NCBI GenBank assembly: GCA_964587515.1
Contig: CAZPMO010000152.1
Coordinates: 1-12,269, forward strand
Direction: 5' to 3'
Origin: CAZPMO01 sp964587515
GTDB lineage: Bacteria; Pseudomonadota; Alphaproteobacteria; MPNO01
DNA length: 12,269 bases
A program made the translations under genes and the position numbers. The notes beneath the pieces are model-generated. The model was not told the origin of the DNA. It worked only from the letters and a program-made list of their open reading frames with translations, and did no database searches. Positions 1 through 6,547 of this stretch are shown here, piece after piece; the first letter of the stretch is position 1, and each line of letters starts with the position of its first letter.

Positions 1-357
1 CGTTTCTTCGGGCGGATTTCCTATCACGATTACGAGGGCATCACCGAAAACGCCGACGAGCGCGAGCGCATCATCGAGAATCTCGGTGACACGCGGGCGA
101 TGCTGATGCGCAATCACGGCGCGACCACGCTGGGCAAGAGCATGCGCGAGGCATATGTGCTAATGTCGCAATTGATATCGTCCTGCGAAATTCAGCTTCG
201 CCTGCAATCCACCGGCGAGAAGATCGTCCTGCCGCCGCCGGACGTGTGCGAACACGCCGCGGCCCAGATGGTGTCCCACGACGCCGGACGCGGCCAGGCC
301 GACTGGCCCGGTTATCTGCGCGAACTCGACCGCGAAGACAGCTCCTACCGGAATTGA
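1..357 (+). CDS. Class II aldolase/adducin family protein, 3' part only
   Basis: The open frame enters from the left edge and ends at TGA 355-357, giving the last 118 residues of a protein that is usually about 250 residues long. The visible part has the family signature YHDYEGI (fragment residues 8-14), a DERERI helix, and MRNHG (36-40). By family knowledge, the His of RNHG is one of the zinc ligands of L-fuculose-phosphate aldolase-type enzymes. The other two ligand histidines and the acidic residue would lie in the missing N-terminal half. The tail (LQSTGEKIVLPPPDV onward) is the usual C-terminal extension of bacterial class II aldolase/adducin homologues. These proteins are typically cytosolic and act on small sugar-like or hydroxy-acid substrates by aldol cleavage, epimerisation or decarboxylation. 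The substrate cannot be told from this fragment. The next gene is flagellar and separated by an AT-rich gap, so they probably do not share an operon. Confidence 0.9.
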   Translation, partial: RFFGRISYHDYEGITENADERERIIENLGDTRAMLMRNHGATTLGKSMREAYVLMSQLISSCEIQLRLQSTGEKIVLPPPDVCEHAAAQMVSHDAGRGQADWPGYLRELDREDSSYRN

Positions 358-484
358 TTTCACCAGCCATCATTTAACAATCGAAATGGAATTTAAACAT
401 AAATTGATTCAAATTTTGAATTCATTTGAATTATCATTGAAACAATAAATATCATGGTCGAACTTATTCTTAAACATGGAAGGG

Positions 485-490
485 TATAAT
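485..490 (+). promoter_or_regulatory. Candidate -10 box (TATAAT) for flagellin
   Basis: TATAAT matches the sigma-70 -10 consensus perfectly and lies 52 nt before the flagellin ATG. No good -35 hexamer is found at 16-18 nt upstream (sequences around 462-468 are ACTTATT), so this may need an activator or may be chance in AT-rich DNA. Confidence 0.3.
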
Positions 491-500
491 CATCTGGAAC

Positions 501-516
501 TGGCAGGTAGCCTTCG
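501..516 (+). promoter_or_regulatory. Weak sigma-54-like promoter candidate for flagellin
   Basis: TGGCAGG at 501-507 resembles the -24 element TGGCACG. The -12 position reads CTTC instead of TTGC at the expected spacing, so the match is only half convincing. Sigma-54 control of flagellin is established in some alphaproteobacteria such as Caulobacter, which is the reason for listing it. Transcription would begin about 15 nt before the ATG. Confidence 0.2.
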
Positions 517-542
517 ATTGACCTTCACATATTGAGGGCGTC

Positions 543-1376
543 ATGGCGCTTGGCGTGGTTTCCAATTTTTCGGCCGGCATCGCGCATCGTAGTCTGAGCA
601 AGACCGACGCCGGGATGGGGATGGGGTTGGCCCTGGCCAGGCTGGCCGCCGGCCGTCGCGTGCTGTCCGCCAAGGACGACGCCGCCTCGATGGCCATAGG
701 CTCGCGCCTCGGCGCCGAGGTCGGCGGGCTCATGCAGGCCCAGACCAATGCGGGACAGGCGGTCTCCATGCTGCAAGTCGCCGACGGCGGGCTGGCGCGC
801 GTCGACGACATGCTGACGCGGATGAAGACCCTGGCGGTGCAGGCGGGTTCCGGTCATTTGTCGACCAGCGACCGGACCGCGATCAATACAGAATTTCAAT
901 CCCTGGCCTCGGAAGTCGACCGCATTTCGGCCGACACCGATTTCGCCGGCGCCAATTTGCTCGACGGCTCGGCCGGGACCGTCTCCTTCAAGGTCGGCAC
1001 GGGAACGAGCCCGGTCAGCGACGATATTTCGGTTTCGTTCGAGGACACATCGACCACGGCGCTATCGATCGGCGGCCTCGACATCACCTCGCAGGCGGGC
1101 GCCGATGCGGCCAGCGCCGCGATCGACAACGCGATCGATAGCGTCCAGACCATGCGCGCCGGAATCGGCGCGAGCCAGAACCGCCTCGATTATGCCGCGC
1201 AAAACGTCGCCACGGCAATCGAGAACACCGAAGCGGCGCGAAGCAGCCTGATCGATCTGGACGTGGCAAGCGGGATCAGCGATTTCGCCAGCAAGCAAAC
1301 CCTGATGCATGCGGGTGTCGCCATGATGGCGCAAGCCAACCAGGCGCCAAAACACCTGTTGAGGTTGTTCGCTTAG
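543..1376 (+). CDS. Flagellin (short, alphaproteobacterial type)
   Basis: This is the filament subunit, exported by the flagellar type III apparatus and polymerised outside the cell. The 277-aa product has the conserved N-terminal D0/D1 part (residues 1 to about 142), with LAAGRRVLSAKDDAASMAI (34-52), LQVADGGLARVDDMLTRMK (77-95), and DTDFAGANLLDG (131-142). A short, variable beta-rich middle spans roughly 143-195. The C-terminal helices (about 196-277) include IGASQNRLDYAAQN (208-221) and the terminal QANQAPKHLLRLFA (264-277). The central domain is much reduced compared with enteric flagellins, as usual in alphaproteobacteria. The ATG at 543 is preceded by GAGGG at a good distance, which fixes the start. 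The fliD-like gene follows after 3 nt in the same frame. Neighbours on both sides are metabolic, so this is an isolated filament locus. It may be one of several flagellins in the genome and need not be the main one. Confidence 0.93.
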   Translation: MALGVVSNFSAGIAHRSLSKTDAGMGMGLALARLAAGRRVLSAKDDAASMAIGSRLGAEVGGLMQAQTNAGQAVSMLQVADGGLARVDDMLTRMKTLAVQAGSGHLSTSDRTAINTEFQSLASEVDRISADTDFAGANLLDGSAGTVSFKVGTGTSPVSDDISVSFEDTSTTALSIGGLDITSQAGADAASAAIDNAIDSVQTMRAGIGASQNRLDYAAQNVATAIENTEAARSSLIDLDVASGISDFASKQTLMHAGVAMMAQANQAPKHLLRLFA

Positions 1377-1379
1377 ACC

Positions 1380-2813
1380 ATGCTGAGCGATTTTTTTCTG
1401 TATGCGGCGCTGGACAGGAGCTATGGGGGGTACCCAATTTCCCGCCCCTCATACCTTACAAACCGGATACCGCTCGCGACCACGCAATTGTCGCGCCAGA
1501 TCACCGCCGATACGGTGCAAATTTCGGGATATGGAAAACTGCAGGCCGCCGTTTCCGCCTTCCAGGGCGCGGTCAAGGGATTCCAGACGACCCAGTCGGT
1601 CTCCTCGTTCCAGGCGATCAGTTCCGACGCCGCCGTCGCGTCGGCCATCGCCACGGCGACCGCGAGCGCCGGAAGCTATGATCTCGCGATCAGTCAGGTC
1701 GCGCAGGCGCAGGGCGTGGTCAGCGACGCGCTTGCCGATCCCGACGCCACCGTCGTCGGCTCCGGCACATTGACGATCCAGCTCGGAGAATACGATTCCG
1801 GGCCCAACAGCTTTACGCCGGGCGCATCACCATCGGTGGCGATCAACGTCACCAACGGCTCCCTGAACAGCATCGCGAGCGCGATCAACGCGGCCGACGC
1901 GGGGGTTACCGCCACCGTCATCGACGATGGAACGGGGTACCGTCTTTCGATCGCCTCGAACAGTACCGGCGCGGCGAACGGCTTCAGCCTGACGGTGACC
2001 GACGGCGACGGAAACAACACCGACACGGCCGGGCTGTCGCAGCTTGCGTTCGATCCCACGGCGGCGGCCGGCGCCGGCAAGAACCTGACCCAGACACGGG
2101 CGGCACAGGACGCGGCCTACACCATCGACGGCATCGCGGCGACCAGCGCCACGAATTCGAACGTGAGCATCGCCCCGGGACTGACCGTCAATCTGCTGAC
2201 GGCCGGCAGCACGACCATTTCGGTCACCGAGAGCGCCACCGCCCTGAGCGCGGCGGCGCAAGGGCTGGTCGACGCCTATAACGATCTGGTCGGAACGATC
2301 AAGGACCTGACCGGCGCGGGCGGCGAACTGGCGGGCGACTCCGTTTCGGCCACGCTTTTGCCGGCATTGACGGCGGAGCTATCGAATAACCACGCGGGCT
2401 CGCTCAACTATCTCTATCAGCTAGGCGTCACCGCCGAGGTGGACGGTACGCTCTCTCTCGACGACGCTGCGCTCGAGGCCGCCTTCAACGCTGATCCGGC
2501 GGGCGCGAAAGCGCTGCTGAACAATGCGGCGATCAGCTGCGACGCGGTCGTCGATCCCTATGTAAAACCCGGTGGAATCATTTCATCCGTCAATAAGGTG
2601 GTTCAGCAGGACCTGGCCTATCTGGAATCGCGCGGCGTCGGGCTGGATGCGATCGGCTCGTTTTCCCAGGAATTCGCCAATCGCCAGTACAGCGCCGCCC
2701 TCGCCAGAGGATACGCCGCGGCGCTCAACGAGAGCATATACGCCACCTTGTCGTCGCAGTTTTCATCCGGATCCACGGCCTTCCCGTCGAAGGGCTTTTC
2801 ACTGTTCGCGTAA
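1380..2813 (+). CDS. fliD: FliD-like flagellar hook-associated protein 2 (filament cap)
   Basis: FliD caps the growing filament and helps fold exported flagellin. The 477-aa product has the expected order. A helical N-terminal segment spans about 28-70 (QISGYGKLQAAVSAFQGAV, 47-65). The repeated beta domain SYDLAISQVAQAQ follows at 99-111, then NGSLNSIASAINAADAGVTATVIDDGTGYRL (159-189). Next is an AAYTIDGIAATSATN segment (245-259) followed by the NVSIAPGLTVNL stretch. The C-terminal helical half includes LVDAYNDLV (296-304) and YQLGVTAEVDGTLSLDDAALEAAF (346-369). Placement directly after flagellin supports the call. The first 27 or so residues do not resemble the usual FliD start with its GSGLD motif, and the extreme C-terminus is also divergent. 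The start is uncertain: no strong Shine-Dalgarno sequence is seen close to ATG 1380, and there is no later in-frame ATG nearby. Runs of seven T (1391-1397) and six G (1425-1430) lie in this odd N-terminal part. Translational coupling with flagellin is likely. Confidence 0.85.
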   Translation: MLSDFFLYAALDRSYGGYPISRPSYLTNRIPLATTQLSRQITADTVQISGYGKLQAAVSAFQGAVKGFQTTQSVSSFQAISSDAAVASAIATATASAGSYDLAISQVAQAQGVVSDALADPDATVVGSGTLTIQLGEYDSGPNSFTPGASPSVAINVTNGSLNSIASAINAADAGVTATVIDDGTGYRLSIASNSTGAANGFSLTVTDGDGNNTDTAGLSQLAFDPTAAAGAGKNLTQTRAAQDAAYTIDGIAATSATNSNVSIAPGLTVNLLTAGSTTISVTESATALSAAAQGLVDAYNDLVGTIKDLTGAGGELAGDSVSATLLPALTAELSNNHAGSLNYLYQLGVTAEVDGTLSLDDAALEAAFNADPAGAKALLNNAAISCDAVVDPYVKPGGIISSVNKVVQQDLAYLESRGVGLDAIGSFSQEFANRQYSAALARGYAAALNESIYATLSSQFSSGSTAFPSKGFSLFA

Positions 2814-2867
2814 CCGGCCGATGCATGGCAAGCTGTCGCCGAGTGCGTAATTTGGCGGTGGATCCCC

Positions 2868-3860
2868 ATGAAAACAGTCGTAATTCGTGAGACGGGCGGG
2901 CCGGAAGTTCTTGAACTGATCGATGTTCCCGACCCCGTGGCCGGTGACGGGCAGGTCGTGGTGCGCGCCCACGCCATGGGCGTCGGATGGCCCGACATCT
3001 TGATCCGAAAGGGCGTCTATCAGTGGATGCCGCCGCTTCCCGCGTCTCCGGGAAGCGAGATGACGGGCCGGATCGAAGCGATCGGCGCCGGGGTCTCAGG
3101 GCTTTCGGTTGGACAAGGCGTTCTCGTCTCGGCGCGCGAGTTGCCGGTGCGGGGCGGCTGCTACGCCGAGATGATCGCGGTGCCCGCGACCGCGTTGCAC
3201 ATACTGCCCCCGGGTGCCGACCTCGACGAGGCCGCCGGGCTGGGAAATTTCCAGGTCGCCTGGGGCCTTCTGCGTGAATCAACGCGCGGTTTCGACCCCA
3301 AGAGCGTGCTCATCAAGGGGGCCGCGGGTGGCGTCGGCGGCGCGGTCGTCCAGCTTGCGCGGCGTGCGGGCATGCTGGTCGTCGGTACGGTAAGCTCCGA
3401 CGAAAAGGCCGCATTCGCCCGCGAACAGGGCGCCGATCATCTGATCAATTACCGGACCGAGGATGTGGTCGGGCGCGTGATGGAACTGACGGATGGGCGC
3501 GGGCTCGATCTGGTCCTCGATCATGTGGCGGGCGCGGCATTCCAGGACAATTTCAAAATGCTCGCGCCGTGGGGCACCGTCGTCTCGTTCGCCGACCAGG
3601 AAGGGCCGCCGCCCACTGATATTTTTCCCGTGATCCGCGAGAGCGCCGGAAAGTGCATGGGCATGCGTTTCTTTTCCATGCATGTCTACGATAACGATCC
3701 CGACGCCCGGCGGCGCATCGTCGGAGCGCTTATGGACCTTCTGGCAAAAGGAGCGATCCGCCCACCCATCGCCGCCCGTCTGAAACTGGCCGAGGCGGCC
3801 GAGGCGCAGCGCATGGTCGAGAACGGCGAAGCGCTGGGCCGCGTCATCCTGAAACCCTGA
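2868..3860 (+). CDS. NADPH:quinone oxidoreductase-type MDR enzyme
   Basis: This 330-aa cytosolic oxidoreductase belongs to the zinc-independent branch of the medium-chain dehydrogenase/reductase superfamily. Residues 1 to about 120 form the GroES-like substrate domain (start MKTVVIRETGGPEVLEL; PGSEMTGRIEAIGAGVSGLSVGQ at 61-83). Residues about 125-280 form the Rossmann domain with the glycine-rich nucleotide-binding loop GAAGGVG at 151-157. The Cys/His zinc ligands of alcohol dehydrogenases are missing, which points to quinone or enone reduction with NADPH rather than alcohol oxidation. Length is typical. The ATG at 2868 follows a GGTGGA ribosome-binding site. The gene lies 54 nt after fliD with no terminator seen, and 15 nt before the amidohydrolase, so it is probably cotranscribed with the latter. 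The substrate is unknown; a shared catabolic role with the amidohydrolase is only a guess. Confidence 0.88.
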   Translation: MKTVVIRETGGPEVLELIDVPDPVAGDGQVVVRAHAMGVGWPDILIRKGVYQWMPPLPASPGSEMTGRIEAIGAGVSGLSVGQGVLVSARELPVRGGCYAEMIAVPATALHILPPGADLDEAAGLGNFQVAWGLLRESTRGFDPKSVLIKGAAGGVGGAVVQLARRAGMLVVGTVSSDEKAAFAREQGADHLINYRTEDVVGRVMELTDGRGLDLVLDHVAGAAFQDNFKMLAPWGTVVSFADQEGPPPTDIFPVIRESAGKCMGMRFFSMHVYDNDPDARRRIVGALMDLLAKGAIRPPIAARLKLAEAAEAQRMVENGEALGRVILKP

Positions 3861-3875
3861 ACCGGGATCGCTGAC

Positions 3876-5246
3876 ATGACCAAGACACTGATCAAATGCG
3901 GCTGGCTGGTGACCATGGACCCCGAACTGGGGGACCTGGAAAACGCGGAACTGCTGTTCGAGGATGGCGAAATCCTCGCCATCGGCCAAAATCTCGACGC
4001 CACCGCGGACGAGACCATCGACGCCGGCGAAATGATCGTGATGCCCGGCCTGGTCAACGCGCATATCCATTCCTGGCAACCGCAGCTCCGCGCCATCGGA
4101 TCGGAATGGATGGGGCCGCAATATATGAAGAACATCCACGCCGCGCTCGCCCTGCACTATCAGGCCGACGACAATTACATCGGCAATCTGATGGGCGATC
4201 TGGCGCAAATCGACGGCGGCGCCACCACGGTTTTCGATTGGAGCCACAACATACGCGACCTGGAAATGGCCGAGCGTTCCATCGACGGTCACGAGGAATC
4301 GGGAATCCGCTGCGTTTACGGCCACGGCACCGTGAAGCCGCCCACCCGGCCGGGCGATCCGCCTTTCAACGAAATTCCCCATCCGCGCGCGCGTGTCGAG
4401 GCGCTGCGCAAGGGCCGGTTGTCCAGCGACGACGGGCGGATCACCATGGCGTTGGCGATATTGGGTCCCGATTATTCGACCTGGGAAGTCACCACCCACG
4501 ACATCGCCATGGCGCGGGAATTCGGGCTGGTGTCGTCGTCCCATTCGGCCAAGCGCGAGCTAAGCCTCAACCCGGACGGTTACGCCCGTCTCGCCCGCGA
4601 GAAGCTGATCGGACCCGACCACAACGTGGTTCACGGCGTCTATTTCACCGACGATGACGTCAAGGCGGTGATCGATTGCGGCGCTTCGATCACCTCGACC
4701 TGCCTGACCGAGATCCATCACCATTGGCCGGGCCCGGTGGTCAACCGCGTGCGCGCCTGCGGCGGTATGCCGTCCATCGGCATCGACGTGGAGCCCATCG
4801 TTCCCGCCTCCATGTTCCGTGAAATGCAGGCGGGATTGCTGTACCTGCGCGCGCAGGAGCTGCGCGCCGCCGCCGAGGACGACGGCTACCAGCCCGACAC
4901 CCTGCCGGTGAAATCGCGCGAAGCGCTGGAATGGGCGACACTCGGCGGCGCCCGCGCCCTCAACATGGAAGACAGGATCGGGTCGTTGAAGCCGGGCAAG
5001 AAAGCCGACATCGCGATGCTGCGCGCCACCGATTCCAACCTCTGGCCGGTCCACAATCCCGTCTACGCGATCGTCGAGCAGGCCGGCGACGGCAATGTCG
5101 ATACCGTCATCATCGACGGCATGGTCCGAAAGAAAGGCGGCAAATCGACATTTCCCGAGGATATGCGGCGCCGGAAGTTGAGCGAGCTCAGCGCGTCCGC
5201 CGAACGCATCATGAAAGCCGCGGGCTTCGAGCCGACACGGCATTAA
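3876..5246 (+). CDS. Amidohydrolase, TrzA/AtzA (chlorohydrolase/deaminase) superfamily
   Basis: This 456-aa metal-dependent hydrolase is expected in the cytosol and acts on C-N or similar bonds, often deaminating N-heterocycles. The protein starts with the composite beta domain (1 to about 58). The TIM barrel follows, with metal ligands HIH at 63-65, probable ligands H223 (SSHSAKRE) and H253 (VVHGVYFTDDD), and D304 (SIGIDVEP). The C-terminal part returns to the beta domain with DRIGSLKPGKKADIAML, the usual family closing motif. The position three residues after H223 is Lys, whereas classical MTA/SAH deaminases have the catalytic Glu of HxxE there. E279 (TEIHHHWPGP) plus the PSIGIDVE pattern resembles a separate subfamily of unassigned amidohydrolases, as I recall them. 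It should therefore not be called SAH deaminase or chlorohydrolase. The start at 3876 follows GGGATC and lies 15 nt from the MDR gene. It is convergent with the DUF3750 gene. Confidence 0.88.
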   Translation: MTKTLIKCGWLVTMDPELGDLENAELLFEDGEILAIGQNLDATADETIDAGEMIVMPGLVNAHIHSWQPQLRAIGSEWMGPQYMKNIHAALALHYQADDNYIGNLMGDLAQIDGGATTVFDWSHNIRDLEMAERSIDGHEESGIRCVYGHGTVKPPTRPGDPPFNEIPHPRARVEALRKGRLSSDDGRITMALAILGPDYSTWEVTTHDIAMAREFGLVSSSHSAKRELSLNPDGYARLAREKLIGPDHNVVHGVYFTDDDVKAVIDCGASITSTCLTEIHHHWPGPVVNRVRACGGMPSIGIDVEPIVPASMFREMQAGLLYLRAQELRAAAEDDGYQPDTLPVKSREALEWATLGGARALNMEDRIGSLKPGKKADIAMLRATDSNLWPVHNPVYAIVEQAGDGNVDTVIIDGMVRKKGGKSTFPEDMRRRKLSELSASAERIMKAAGFEPTRH

Positions 5247-5258
5247 GCGGGGCGGGTC

Positions 5259-5999
5259 TCAGAAACCCAGCTTGCCGATGCCGGGCAGGCGCAGCGCCGG
5301 TCCCTGCGGATCGATGCCGAAATTCAGGCCAAGTACGTTGATCTCGAGCCCTTCCTCGGCCGCGACGGTCACGCCCAGGAGCCCGAACAGCGAGAGCTGG
5401 TAGCCGGTGGTGCTGGGCGCCTCGGCGAACAGCGCGCCGCCGGGGATATAATCCTTGCCGATCGCGGTCGGCGGCAAGTCGAGCGCCAGTTCCGGCACGC
5501 CGCGCGCCACATGGGCGGTAAAGGTGTTGCTGTTGGGGCCGGGCCAGGTGCGGTATTCGCGCTTATAGGGGTAACTCGCCACCGCGCGCCGGATGCCGGT
5601 GATGGCGCGCGCCGCCTTCTCGCCCCGCAGATCGACCAGAATTTCGGGATGCGCGCCGAACCAGCGCCGGTCGGGTTCGCCGTTATGGACGTTCACCGCA
5701 TCACCGCCGCGAAAGGCGTACCAGCCGATGACCTCGAAGGTGGTGTAGCCGGGCGCGCCTGCCGGCTTGATCGCGATCCAGGTGTGGACCGCCAGCGCGC
5801 CCCGCCAGCCGAAGGCGCGCGCGGCGTAGACCTGGACGACCGCTTCGGGCGTCGCCGCGGCGCTGGGCGCGATGCCGGCGCTCTCGCGGCTCGCGGTGCG
5901 CCAGTCAGCCGCCACGTTGACCTCGCTGCTCGCCGCCATGGACAGCGGCCCGACGAGCAGCAGGACGAGCAATAGCGGAACGCGTCGCACCCATTTCAT
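5259..5999 (-). CDS. DUF3750 domain protein, secreted
   Basis: This 246-aa protein has a clear N-terminal export signal: a basic MKWVRR start, a Leu/Val-rich core (8-17), and likely cleavage near residue 22-24 (SMAAS). It is therefore probably periplasmic, or anchored if the signal is retained. The mature part carries a set of features I recognise as DUF3750: DWRTASRESAGIAP (32-45), AVHTWIAIKPAG (70-81), the FEVIGW segment (88-93), RRWFG (111-115), VDLRG (122-126), WPGPNSNTFTAHV (152-164), and LDLPPTAIGKDY (173-184). The family has no function I can state with confidence. Conserved His72 and the NSNTF segment could be active-site or binding residues, and there is no cysteine. No good ribosome-binding site precedes the ATG, but the signal peptide supports this start. 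The gene is 41 nt downstream of ridA on the same strand and may be cotranscribed with it. Confidence 0.85.
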   Translation of the reverse strand: MKWVRRVPLLLVLLLVGPLSMAASSEVNVAADWRTASRESAGIAPSAAATPEAVVQVYAARAFGWRGALAVHTWIAIKPAGAPGYTTFEVIGWYAFRGGDAVNVHNGEPDRRWFGAHPEILVDLRGEKAARAITGIRRAVASYPYKREYRTWPGPNSNTFTAHVARGVPELALDLPPTAIGKDYIPGGALFAEAPSTTGYQLSLFGLLGVTVAAEEGLEINVLGLNFGIDPQGPALRLPGIGKLGF

Positions 6000-6040
6000 G
6001 ACACGTTAAAGCTAGGCACGTTGTTCCGCGACGACAAGGG

Positions 6041-6436
6041 CTACGGGTTGGCGGTCGAGGCCACGATTTCGACCTCGATCAGCAGATCGGGTCGCGCCAG
6101 CCCGGCGACGATCAGCAGCGTCGAGGCGGGCCGCTCCTCGCCCAGATACTTCGCGCGCACCTCGTTATAGGTGGGCAGGTTGGCCGCGTCGGTGACGAAA
6201 TGGTTGACCTTCACCACGTCCTTCATGCGCATGGAGTTGTGTTCGAGGATGCTGATCAGGTTGGCCCAGGCGTTATCCGCCTGCGAGGCGAAATCGGCGG
6301 GCACGTTGCCGTCCGCGTCGATGCCGACCTGGCCGGAGATGAACAGCACCTTGGAGCCCTCGGGCACTTCGACGGCATGGGAATAGGACCCCAGCGGCGG
6401 GGCGATGGTTTCCGGGTTCATGGATCGGTTCTGCAT
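6041..6436 (-). CDS. RidA family protein (enamine/imine deaminase-like)
   Basis: This 131-aa member of the RidA/YjgF/YER057c/UK114 family is close to the usual length of about 130. Visible features are PPLGSYSHAVEVPEGSKVLFISGQVGID (13-40), the LEHNSMRMKDVVKVNHFVTD helix-strand unit (64-83), and ERPASTLLIVAGLARPDLLIEVEIVA (101-126). R102 matches the catalytic Arg of RidA that holds the substrate carboxylate, and E121 sits where the catalytic-site Glu is found. RidA proteins are cytosolic trimers that hydrolyse reactive enamine/imine intermediates to keto acids and ammonia; several subfamilies instead serve specific catabolic pathways. AGGAGG five nt before the ATG at 6436 settles the start over Met6. 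It is divergent from the Rieske oxygenase, so a link to that enzyme's substrate is possible. The subfamily within Rid is not resolved. Confidence 0.92.
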   Translation of the reverse strand: MQNRSMNPETIAPPLGSYSHAVEVPEGSKVLFISGQVGIDADGNVPADFASQADNAWANLISILEHNSMRMKDVVKVNHFVTDAANLPTYNEVRAKYLGEERPASTLLIVAGLARPDLLIEVEIVASTANP

Positions 6437-6482
6437 GGCTGCCTCCTTGATTTTCCGGTTGGTTGAGTTAGTTCTGTCTCTA

Positions 6483-6547
6483 AGGGTCGGTGCATCATAG
6501 GACGCCTTCCCGCGTTGGCAACGACCCTAAATAAGGAGAAACGACCC
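6483..6547. repeat. AGGGTCG/CGACCCT repeats in the ridA-Rieske divergent region
   Basis: AGGGTCG (6483-6489) is inverted relative to CGACCCT (6522-6528). A further CGACCC lies at 6542-6547, directly before the Rieske ATG and in direct orientation to the second copy. The inverted pair brackets the proposed ridA promoter: one copy falls over the probable start point and the other touches the -35. This is a reasonable layout for a repressor operator, although the half-sites are short and could be chance. Confidence 0.3.
6494..6521 (-). promoter_or_regulatory. Candidate sigma-70 promoter for ridA
   Basis: Reading the - strand, TTGCCA (6516-6521) and TATGAT (6494-6499) are separated by 16 nt; each differs from consensus at one position. 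Transcription would start near 6487 and give a leader of about 50 nt ending in the strong AGGAGG. It lies in the 111-nt divergent region shared with the Rieske gene. Confidence 0.45.

Larger units (their letters stand above)
358..542. promoter_or_regulatory. AT-rich intergenic region upstream of flagellin
   Basis: This 185-nt gap is strikingly AT-rich compared with the G+C-rich genes on both sides and holds no credible ORF. It contains a 15-bp interrupted palindrome (407-421, ATTCAAA-T-TTTGAAT). It also has two direct copies of TTTGAATT at 415-422 and 425-432, exactly 10 bp apart, and a perfect TATAAT at 485-490. A TGGCAGG element at 501-507 resembles the -24 half of a sigma-54 promoter. The layout suggests the control region of the flagellin gene, possibly bound by a dimeric regulator. 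No strong terminator hairpin for the upstream aldolase gene is visible. Confidence 0.5.

Noticed and set aside
3279..4544. 421-codon - strand frame opposite the MDR and amidohydrolase genes
   Set aside because: It is antisense to two well-supported enzymes, has no family resemblance and reflects the G+C-rich codon pattern of the real genes.
6515..6547. Earlier ATG for the Rieske protein adding 11 residues
   Set aside because: AAGGAG at 6533-6538 is correctly placed for ATG 6548, and the family start (KNCWYVA) follows directly after that Met.
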